The notes below the pieces were generated by a model, which worked only from the letters and a program-made list of their open reading frames with translations, had not been told where the DNA came from and ran no database searches. Below, in pieces: positions 31,313 through 37,703 of a DNA stretch of 37,703 bases (its first letter is position 1; each line of letters begins with the position of its first letter). The position numbers were made by a program, and so were the translations under genes. The DNA comes from Hyphomicrobiales bacterium (GTDB lineage: Bacteria; Pseudomonadota; Alphaproteobacteria; Rhizobiales; Rhizobiaceae). The DNA lies in NCBI GenBank assembly GCA_900469615.1, contig UBYA01000036.1:1-37703 (forward strand), read 5' to 3'.

Positions 31313-32293
31313 ATGAAGCTCATGAAGGTTGCCGCCATGCTGGCAATGTCGACGGTTGTCGCATCGCATGCATCGAGCGGCTTTGCTCAGGACAAGGTTC
31401 TGAAGGTTGGCGCCATCTATATGGATGCCCAGGGGTTTTATGCCGGCGTTCGAAAGGGTATCGAGACAGGCGCCAAGGATGCGGGTGAGAAGCTCGATCT
31501 GATCGAAACCAACGCCCAAGGCGATGTCAGCAAGGAATCGTCCTTCATCGACTCGCTGATTTCCGCAGGTGTGAAGGCTATCATCGTCTCGCCGGTATCG
31601 GCAGATGGATCTTACCGCGCTATTCGCCGCGCGCATGACGCCGGCATCCCCGTGGTTTGCTACAACACCTGCCTGAATGATGCCGATATGAAATCCTACG
31701 TCTCCGCCTATGCGGTCGGAGACCCTTATGAGTTTGGGCATAAGCTCGGCGATGCCGCCGGGGATTATTTCCTGGCCGAAAAGAAAAGCGCTCCCAAGAT
31801 TGCCATCCTGAACTGCGAATTCGTTGAGGTCTGCGTGACGCGACGCAAGGGTTTCGAGGATGCCCTGAAGGCAAAGGTTCCCGGCGCGACGATCGTTGCC
31901 AATCAGGAGGGCGCCATTCTCGACAAGGCCGTGTCGGTTGCCAGCACCCTCCTCTCTTCCAATCCGGATATCGATGCCTTCTTCGGCGAAGCCGGTGGGG
32001 CGACCCTGGGCGCGGCGCGCGCGGTCAAGAGCCAAGGCAAGACCGGCAAGGTCGTGGTATTCGGCGGCGACATGACCACGGAAATCGCTCAGGAGCTGGC
32101 GGATTTCAGCATTATCAAGGCGGTCGTGGATATTTCCGGTCAGGGCCTTGGCAAGCTGGCTTTGGCGCAGGCAGTCAAGTCGATCAACGGTCAGGCGCCG
32201 GCCGACATCAAGGTCCCCTACGATATCGATCTGTACAAATCCTCGGACGATGCCAAGGCCTGGCTGAAGGCGCATGCCGACGGACTGCCGTGA
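31313..32293 (+). CDS. Sugar ABC transporter substrate-binding protein (RbsB-like)
   Basis: A 326-residue periplasmic-binding protein of the ribose/galactose class. A signal peptide covers residues 1-25 with cleavage at GFA/QD. The mature protein starts KVLKVGAIYMDAQGFYAGV and contains GVKAIIVSPVSADGSYRAIRRAHDAGIPVVCYNT and DIDAFFGEAGGATLGAARAV, typical of the type-1 sugar-binding fold. AGGAGGGAGGAG before ATG 31313 is a very strong ribosome site, as expected for the most abundant component. It heads an operon with the double ATPase, the permease and sugar-oxidising enzymes. Confidence 0.92.
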   Translation: MKLMKVAAMLAMSTVVASHASSGFAQDKVLKVGAIYMDAQGFYAGVRKGIETGAKDAGEKLDLIETNAQGDVSKESSFIDSLISAGVKAIIVSPVSADGSYRAIRRAHDAGIPVVCYNTCLNDADMKSYVSAYAVGDPYEFGHKLGDAAGDYFLAEKKSAPKIAILNCEFVEVCVTRRKGFEDALKAKVPGATIVANQEGAILDKAVSVASTLLSSNPDIDAFFGEAGGATLGAARAVKSQGKTGKVVVFGGDMTTEIAQELADFSIIKAVVDISGQGLGKLALAQAVKSINGQAPADIKVPYDIDLYKSSDDAKAWLKAHADGLP

Positions 32294-32323
32294 CGTGACG
32301 TCGTCCTGACTTTCGCGAAAGAA

Positions 32324-32345
32324 TGCCGCCGGATACCCGGCGGCA
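32324..32345 (+). terminator. GC-rich hairpin between binding-protein and ATPase genes
   Basis: A perfect 9-bp stem TGCCGCCGG/CCGGCGGCA with a four-base loop (ATAC) lies 30 nt after the binding-protein stop. There is no T-run. Such hairpins in ABC operons usually protect the binding-protein mRNA and lower downstream expression. It also argues against an ATPase start at 32323, which would lie inside it. Confidence 0.6.
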
Positions 32346-32370
32346 ATGTTCAATGTGGAACGTGCCAATG

Positions 32371-33897
32371 ATGTCTGCCAACCACCCCGCTCCCGCGGCA
32401 TCCACCAGGATTGTCGCCTCCGTCAGGGATTGCACCCGTCAGTATCCGGGCGTCCTTGCGCTCGACAACGCGACCTTCGAAGTCGCGGCGGGTGAGGTAA
32501 GAGCGCTTCTCGGCAAGAACGGCGCCGGCAAGTCTACGATGATCCGCCTTTTGACCGGAGCCGAAATTCCGGACAGCGGAACCGTCGCCATCGATGGGAT
32601 CGAGCTCAGGCAAACAGGATCGGGACGTGCCCAGGAAGCCTTCGAAAAGGGTGTCCGCGTCGTCTATCAGGAACTGAGCCTGGTGCCGGGAATGACCCTT
32701 GCCGAGAACCTGTTTCTTGGCCGGTGGCCGCGTCAGGGCGGCGTAATCCAATATGACAGGATGGAAGCGGCAGCCGCGGAGGCCATGGGCCGGCTCGGGC
32801 TTAACCTTCCCGCCAGCAGGCTGGTCATGAGCCTGAGCCCGGCCGAGCGGCAACTTCTCGAGATCGCGCGTGTCCTGATCGGCAAACCCAAGCTCGTCAT
32901 TCTCGACGAGCCGACGAGCTCCCTTGCCGCGGCCGAGGCCGAGAAAGTCATGAATGCGGTGACGCGCATCGCCTCTGAAGGCATTGCCGTTATCTATGTC
33001 AGTCACCGCATGAACGAGATCCGGCAGATCGCGCATTCGGCCACTATCATGCGTGACGGCCGCATCATCGATACGGTGGACGTCAAGGGCGCGGAAACGC
33101 GCGAGATTGTTCGTCTGATGCTGGGTTCCGAGGCTTCGCAGGCCGCTTTGCTTGAGACCGGCCTCCGCGAAAAGACGGTGCTGGAAGTAAGAGATCTGGC
33201 CGTTCCGCCCAAGCTTCGATCAATATCCTTCAAGCTGCGCGAAGGAGAGGTGCTCGGGATCGCCGGCTTGCTGGGATCGGGCCGAACGGAACTGCTTCAA
33301 GCCATCATGGGCATTCGTTCCTTTCCGCATGGAGAAATCCATGTCGACGGGGCGAAGGTGAAGACCCCGCGATACAGGGAGATGGTCAGCCGAGGTTTCG
33401 GCTACACACCTGAAAGCCGCAAGGAAGAGGGCATCGTTCCGCTTCTCGGGGTCGACGAAAATGCCCTGGCGACGAATTTCGCCTCCGTCAGTCGCAACGG
33501 CGTGCTGTCTGCCCGGCTCATGTCGGAGGCGGCGCGACGTGTGATCGATCGATTGCATGTGAAGACGGCGCGCACGGATACGCCGATCGGAACGCTTTCC
33601 GGCGGCAACCAGCAGAAGGTCGTCATCGGCCGCTGGGTGCATGCCGGCAGTCGCGTTCTCTTGCTCGACGAGCCGACGCGCGGTGTCGACGTCGAGGCGA
33701 AGGCGCAGATCTATGCGATTATCCGGCAGCTGGCGGCCGAGGGCCGCAGCATCATTTTCGTTTCAAGCGAAATAGAGGAGTTACCCCTCGTATGCGACCG
33801 GGTCCTTGTCTTGAGGGACGGCACGCTGCAGGAGGAATTCCATTCCCCCAATATCGATCAGGACGCTGTAATGGCCGCCTGTATTACCGGACATTGA
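32371..33897 (+). CDS. Sugar ABC transporter ATP-binding protein (RbsA-like, two NBDs)
   Basis: About 508 residues with two nucleotide-binding domains. The first has LLGKNGAGKSTM, LSPAERQLLEIARVL and LVILDEPTSSL. The second has the degenerate GLLGSGRTELLQ in place of Walker A, LSGGNQQKVVIGRWV and LLLDEPTRGVD. This asymmetric pair is characteristic of RbsA/MglA/XylG. The start at 32371 (or 32368) is preferred over 32323, which lies at the foot of the intergenic hairpin; the length then matches the family. It drives uptake with the neighbouring binding protein and permease. Confidence 0.9.
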   Translation: MSANHPAPAASTRIVASVRDCTRQYPGVLALDNATFEVAAGEVRALLGKNGAGKSTMIRLLTGAEIPDSGTVAIDGIELRQTGSGRAQEAFEKGVRVVYQELSLVPGMTLAENLFLGRWPRQGGVIQYDRMEAAAAEAMGRLGLNLPASRLVMSLSPAERQLLEIARVLIGKPKLVILDEPTSSLAAAEAEKVMNAVTRIASEGIAVIYVSHRMNEIRQIAHSATIMRDGRIIDTVDVKGAETREIVRLMLGSEASQAALLETGLREKTVLEVRDLAVPPKLRSISFKLREGEVLGIAGLLGSGRTELLQAIMGIRSFPHGEIHVDGAKVKTPRYREMVSRGFGYTPESRKEEGIVPLLGVDENALATNFASVSRNGVLSARLMSEAARRVIDRLHVKTARTDTPIGTLSGGNQQKVVIGRWVHAGSRVLLLDEPTRGVDVEAKAQIYAIIRQLAAEGRSIIFVSSEIEELPLVCDRVLVLRDGTLQEEFHSPNIDQDAVMAACITGH

Positions 33898-33908
33898 CGG
33901 AGGTTCCG

Positions 33909-34913
33909 ATGGCAATCGACCAAGCTGCAAAGCCCGCAGCGGCCAAGGTGGACAAGGGCGGCATCAGCTTCTTCCAGCACATGAACGAGCTGAGCCTGTT
34001 CGTGGCGATCGTCGTGCTTTATATCGTGTTCACCTCGACGGCGAGCGGCTTCATGTCGTTCAACAACCAGATCAACATCCTGCGCGACGCGGCAACGATC
34101 GGGATAGCTGCCTGGGCGGCGACCCTGATCATCATTGCCGGCGAAATCGACGTCAGTGTCGGCCCGATGGTCGCCTTCATTTCCGTGGTGCTTGCCGATC
34201 TCCTGCACTGGGGTATTCCAACGCCCCTGGCTTTCGCGCTGGCCGTGGTGGTCGGAGCGTTGCTCGGCTCGATTCCGGGGATTTTGAGGGCCTATTTCGA
34301 CGTGCCGTCTTTTGTCGGTACGCTCGGACTCTGGAGTGCCCTTCGCGGCATTGCCCTCTTCGTGACCGATGCGCTTCCGGTATCGATCGGCCGCAACGAT
34401 CTGCTTGATGCGCTCGATCAGTCGATTTTCGGCGTTCCACCGGCCGCGATCATCATGCTCGTCCTGTTTGCGGTATTTGCCTTCGTCAGCAGAAAGACAG
34501 CTTTTGGCCGGTCCGTCTTTGCGATCGGCGGCAATGCGCAAGCGGCGTTCCTGAGCGGCATCGACGTATCGCGGATTCGCGTTGCGCTCTTTGCGATCGC
34601 CGGCGCGATGGCGGCGATTTCGGGCATCCTTCTGGTGTCGCGGCTGGGATCCGGAAATGCAACCGCGGCAAATGGCCTCGAGTTCGACGTGATTGCGGCC
34701 GTGGTCGTCGGCGGGACGTCGCTGTCAGGCGGTCGCGGCTCTATGCTTGGCACCCTGCTTGGCGTGCTGGTCATTACTCTTATCGGCAACGGTCTGGTGC
34801 TGCTCGGCATCAATCCGTTCTTCCAACAGGTCGTGCGAGGTCTGATCATCGTCGTTGCGGTCCTGGCCAACATCCAGGCCATCAAGCGCAGCGCGTCGCG
34901 CAACAAGGGTTGA
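33909..34913 (+). CDS. Sugar ABC transporter permease (RbsC-like)
   Basis: A 334-residue inner-membrane protein with about 8-10 membrane segments (LSLFVAIVVLYIVFTST, AAWAATLIIIAGEIDVSVGPMVAFISVVLADLL, AAIIMLVLFAVFAF, LGVLVITLIGNGLVLLG). It has the family motif IAGEIDVSVG and the coupling region GRSVFAIGGNAQAAFLSGID. GGAGG lies 5 nt before ATG 33909, which is 11 nt after the ATPase stop. It probably works as a homodimer with the double ATPase. Confidence 0.92.
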   Translation: MAIDQAAKPAAAKVDKGGISFFQHMNELSLFVAIVVLYIVFTSTASGFMSFNNQINILRDAATIGIAAWAATLIIIAGEIDVSVGPMVAFISVVLADLLHWGIPTPLAFALAVVVGALLGSIPGILRAYFDVPSFVGTLGLWSALRGIALFVTDALPVSIGRNDLLDALDQSIFGVPPAAIIMLVLFAVFAFVSRKTAFGRSVFAIGGNAQAAFLSGIDVSRIRVALFAIAGAMAAISGILLVSRLGSGNATAANGLEFDVIAAVVVGGTSLSGGRGSMLGTLLGVLVITLIGNGLVLLGINPFFQQVVRGLIIVVAVLANIQAIKRSASRNKG

Positions 34914-34920
34914 CCGGTCG

Positions 34921-35811
34921 ATGTCGGTGATTGAACTCAAGAATGGCGCTTTGACGCTCCGCGTATCGACGGCTGGCGGTCTGATCCTGGGCTACTGGTG
35001 GAACAAAGGTGCCGAGACGGTGCCGCTGCTTCGACCCGCGCCGAACGACGAGGCCGATGCGCTCTCGTCCGGCTGCTATCCGCTGGTCCCGTTCGGCAAT
35101 CGCGTAAAGAACAACAGGTTCACCTTCGACGGACGTTCATACGGCTTCAGTGCAAACACGCAGTGGGATCCGCATTATCTTCATGGCGAAGGGTGGAATT
35201 CCGAATGGTCCGTGGAAAGGCAAAGCGGCAACGAACTCGAACTCGGCCTCGTGCATCGCGGCGGCCATACGCCTTACGAGTATCGGACCTATCAGCGGTT
35301 TCTGCTTCGTGAGAACGAACTTGAGATGGAGCTTGGCGTCGAGAACCTGGGAGAACATTCGCTGCCTTTCGGCCTCGGCTGGCATCCCTACTTTCCGATG
35401 ACGCCGCAAACCACCCTTACCGCTCCGGCACGCAGGTTCTGGACCGAGGTCGACGGCTGGCTTCCCGGCAAGGCCGAGACTATTCCCGACGACCTGAATT
35501 TCAGGGAACCGTCGCCCCTTCCCCACCGCTGGGTGAACAACGGCTTTGAAGGCTGGGACGGAGAAGCCTTGATCTGCTGGCCCGAGCGCGGGACGGCGCT
35601 TCGGCTGGTCGCGGACCCGGTGTTCAGGCATGCCTTCATATTCGTGTCGGACACCGATTTCGATCCGGGTTTCAAACGCGATTACTTCTGCTTCGAACCG
35701 ATGTCGCATCTGGCAAACGGCCATAACCTGCCGGATCTTGGCGATCTCAAGGTCCTGAAGCCGGGGGACCGGCTCTCGGGCCGTATCCGCCTTCGTCCGC
35801 AGGCAATCTGA
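34921..35811 (+). CDS. Aldose 1-epimerase-like protein
   Basis: A 296-residue galactose-mutarotase-like beta-sandwich protein. It has PLVPFGNRVKNNRFTFDG near residue 58, the catalytic-type HYLHGEGW, LPFGLGWHPYFP, and a C-terminal FEPMSHLANGHNLP with the likely catalytic Glu. It would interconvert anomers of the imported aldose so that the next enzyme can oxidise it. It starts 7 nt after the permease stop, with no strong ribosome site of its own, so it is probably translated by coupling. Confidence 0.88.
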   Translation: MSVIELKNGALTLRVSTAGGLILGYWWNKGAETVPLLRPAPNDEADALSSGCYPLVPFGNRVKNNRFTFDGRSYGFSANTQWDPHYLHGEGWNSEWSVERQSGNELELGLVHRGGHTPYEYRTYQRFLLRENELEMELGVENLGEHSLPFGLGWHPYFPMTPQTTLTAPARRFWTEVDGWLPGKAETIPDDLNFREPSPLPHRWVNNGFEGWDGEALICWPERGTALRLVADPVFRHAFIFVSDTDFDPGFKRDYFCFEPMSHLANGHNLPDLGDLKVLKPGDRLSGRIRLRPQAI

Positions 35812-35835
35812 CTTCTACTACCACGGAGACTTTCT

Positions 35836-37461
35836 ATGTCCGATAGCGGTCGGTTCGACTTTATCATCGTTGGAGGCGGCAGCTCGGCATGCGTCGTCGC
35901 GGCACGGCTCGTCACCGAAGGCAGGGCCCGCGTGTTGCTGATCGAGCGCGGCCCGGCAAAGGCAAGTCCGATCATGCATTTTCCAGCGGGCTACATGAAG
36001 TTCCTGGCAAAAGACACCTATCTCGCGATGCATAAGACCAAGCCCCAGCCTCAGCTCGACGGTCGCGGGCCAATCGTTCCCCAGGGCAAGGTGCTCGGTG
36101 GTGGAAGCACGGTCAATGCCATGGTCTACATGCGCGGACAGGCGGCGGATTTTGATCGATGGAACGAATTGATCTCGCCGCCCGGCGCAAATGATGGCGC
36201 CTGGTCTTATCGGGATATGCTTCCCTACTTCAAGGCGCAGGAAGACAATGATCATCTGGCCGGCGAGTTTCACGGTGTCGGCGGGCCGCTGAAAGTGTCC
36301 CATCTCGGACATACCAGTCCGATGACACGCACCTATGTAAAGACGCTGCAGGGCATGGGCATCCCCTATAATCCCGACTTCAATGGCGCGCGCCAATTCG
36401 GCGTCGGCTTCATGCAGCATACCATCGATTGGCGGACGCACAGGCGCTCCAGCGCCGTGGACGCGTTTCTGGCGCCTGTCATGAACGATCCGCTGTTGAC
36501 GATAGAAACCGACGCCACCGTGACCGGCTTGAAGATGGACGGCGATCGGGTGACCGGCGTCGACTACCTGAAGAATGGTCGATCGCGCTCCGCATCGGCG
36601 GGAATCGACGTCATTCTCGCTGCCGGCGCCTATCAGACGCCGAAGCTTATGATGGTATCGGGCATCGGACCCGAGGAGGAGCTGGGCAAGCACGGCATCA
36701 GAACCAAGGTCGCGCTGCCGGGGGTCGGTAAAAATCTGCAGGACCACTACGAATGCCCGGTCGTTGCGACGACCAGAGGATCGTTCGGCTATTATGGGCA
36801 GGATCGCGGTTGGCCGATGATCAAGGCGGGATTGCAATATCTCTTGTTCAAGTCAGGGCCGGTTTCGACGACGGGCGTCGAGACCTGCGCCTTCTATGAT
36901 CCGGACGGCAACAACGACCAGCCGACCATCCAGATGTTCTGCGTCCCGACGGTCTATCTCGATCGCGACGTCATGGGGACGGAGCCCGGCGACGGTGTCA
37001 CGATCAATTCGCTTCTTCTCCGGCCGAAGGCCAGAGGCTCCGTCACCCTGGCATCTGCCGATCCGCTCGCCGCCCCGATCGTGGATACCCAGATTTTTGG
37101 CCACCCCGACGACCTGCGGCTGACAATGGCCGGATTTCGCTTCGCGCGCACGGTATTGGCCGCGACGCCAATGCGAGATCTTATCGAGAAGGAAATCTTT
37201 CCCGGTGCGGACATCGTCAGCGACGAGGCGATTGCCGCCCATTGCAGGCGGACGGTCAAGACCGGCTACCATCCGGTCGGGACCTGCAAGATGGGGCGGG
37301 ACAATGATCCGGAAGCGGTTCTCGACCTTGACCTGAAGGTCAGAGGCACGCGCGGTCTGCGCGTCGTCGATGCGTCTCTGATGCCGACGATCGTAAGCGG
37401 AAACACCAACGCCGCCGTCCTTGCTGCCGCGGGAAAAGCCGCCGACCTTATTCTTGCATGA
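35836..37461 (+). CDS. GMC-family FAD oxidoreductase (sugar or alcohol dehydrogenase type)
   Basis: A 541-residue glucose-methanol-choline oxidoreductase. The FAD dinucleotide motif is FIIVGGGSSACVVAARL, where the usual order is GSAGCV. GKVLGGGSTVNAMVYMRG is the GMC signature 1, DVILAAGAYQTPKLMMVSGIG is signature 2, and the active-site His lies in YHPVGTCKMG with the partner Asn in SGNTNAAV. No signal peptide is seen. Homologues are often named choline dehydrogenase, but the neighbours (sugar importer, mutarotase, galactonate dehydratase) suggest oxidation of an aldose at C1. CGGAG precedes ATG 35836. Confidence 0.88.
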   Translation: MSDSGRFDFIIVGGGSSACVVAARLVTEGRARVLLIERGPAKASPIMHFPAGYMKFLAKDTYLAMHKTKPQPQLDGRGPIVPQGKVLGGGSTVNAMVYMRGQAADFDRWNELISPPGANDGAWSYRDMLPYFKAQEDNDHLAGEFHGVGGPLKVSHLGHTSPMTRTYVKTLQGMGIPYNPDFNGARQFGVGFMQHTIDWRTHRRSSAVDAFLAPVMNDPLLTIETDATVTGLKMDGDRVTGVDYLKNGRSRSASAGIDVILAAGAYQTPKLMMVSGIGPEEELGKHGIRTKVALPGVGKNLQDHYECPVVATTRGSFGYYGQDRGWPMIKAGLQYLLFKSGPVSTTGVETCAFYDPDGNNDQPTIQMFCVPTVYLDRDVMGTEPGDGVTINSLLLRPKARGSVTLASADPLAAPIVDTQIFGHPDDLRLTMAGFRFARTVLAATPMRDLIEKEIFPGADIVSDEAIAAHCRRTVKTGYHPVGTCKMGRDNDPEAVLDLDLKVRGTRGLRVVDASLMPTIVSGNTNAAVLAAAGKAADLILA

Positions 37462-37479
37462 TACTGGACGCGATATCTC

Positions 37480-37703
37480 ATGAAGATCACCAAACTGACG
37501 ACCTACATCGTTCCTCCGCGCTGGATGTTCCTGAAGATCGAAACCGACGAAGGCATCACCGGCTGGGGCGAGCCCGTGGTCGAGGGCCGGGCGCTGACCG
37601 TGCAGGCGGCGGTGCATGAGCTGGAAGACTACCTGATCGGCAAGGATCCGTTCCTGATCGAGGATCACTGGACGGTCATGTATCGCGCCGGCTTCTATCG
37701 CGG
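37480..37703 (+). CDS. dgoD: Galactonate dehydratase-like enolase-superfamily enzyme, 5' part
   Basis: The first 74 residues of a mandelate-racemase/muconate-lactonizing-type protein; the rest lies beyond the right edge. The N-terminal capping domain reads MKITKLTTYIVPPRWMFLKI, then TDEGITGWGEPVVEGRA and LIGKDPFLIEDHW, very close to D-galactonate dehydratases, which convert galactonate to 2-keto-3-deoxygalactonate. The catalytic barrel is not visible, so specificity is inferred. It starts 18 nt after the GMC gene and extends the same catabolic operon. Confidence 0.82.
   Translation, partial: MKITKLTTYIVPPRWMFLKIETDEGITGWGEPVVEGRALTVQAAVHELEDYLIGKDPFLIEDHWTVMYRAGFYR

Overview
The window looks like alphaproteobacterial DNA from the order Rhizobiales (Rhizobium, Agrobacterium or Ensifer type). 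The evidence is the GC-rich codon use, a luciferase-like monooxygenase of the MupA/Atu3671 family, a rhizobial-plasmid-type DUF1612/HTH gene (RHE_PE00001 family), and a dense set of sugar and metabolite transport operons with LysR and GntR regulators. It reads as an accessory replicon or chromid. Species and replicon cannot be fixed from the sequence alone.

Region 1 (1-11767) looks like the edge of a specialised-metabolite locus. It holds the 3' end of a cytochrome P450-like gene whose heme-cysteine position is occupied by Arg, a free-standing adenylation enzyme, and a flavin-dependent luciferase-like monooxygenase on the plus strand. A MacAB-like export operon on the minus strand (membrane fusion protein, ATPase, two FtsX permeases) lies between two paralogous membrane-anchored AraC regulators. 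An acyl-CoA dehydrogenase follows on the plus strand. Two conserved non-coding elements (9182-9202 and 10318-10338) lie upstream of the exporter and of the nearer AraC gene.

Region 2 (12327-24535) is a phage-defence island. An XRE regulator is followed by cysteine desulfurase, a DUF4007 protein, a large P-loop ATPase and a PAPS-reductase-like PP-loop enzyme, which is the order of the SspA-B-C-D single-strand DNA phosphorothioation module. Next come a P-loop ATPase and a 513-residue protein in the positions of SspF and SspG. The third effector gene, where SspH is expected, survives only as about 90 N-terminal residues. It runs straight into an N-terminally truncated DUF3696 ABC-type ATPase without a Walker A motif, and this is followed by an intact 314-residue partner protein. 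The simplest reading is an internal deletion that removed most of the restriction effector and the start of the DUF3696 ATPase while leaving the modification genes whole. Five junctions in the island use the same 8-nt start/stop overlap.

Region 3 (24566-26620) holds the RHE_PE00001-type gene, a repeat and hairpin-rich non-coding stretch, and a truncated serine-recombinase (resolvase) remnant, which are marks of mobile or plasmid DNA.

Region 4 (26620-37703) holds catabolic genes. A LysR regulator diverges from an MFS symporter and a DUF2817/M14 zinc carboxypeptidase-like hydrolase. A FadR-type GntR regulator diverges from a sugar ABC importer (binding protein, double ATPase, permease), an aldose 1-epimerase-like protein, a GMC oxidoreductase and the start of a galactonate-dehydratase-like enolase-superfamily gene. 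Together these suggest uptake of an aldose, mutarotation, oxidation to the aldonate or lactone, and dehydration.
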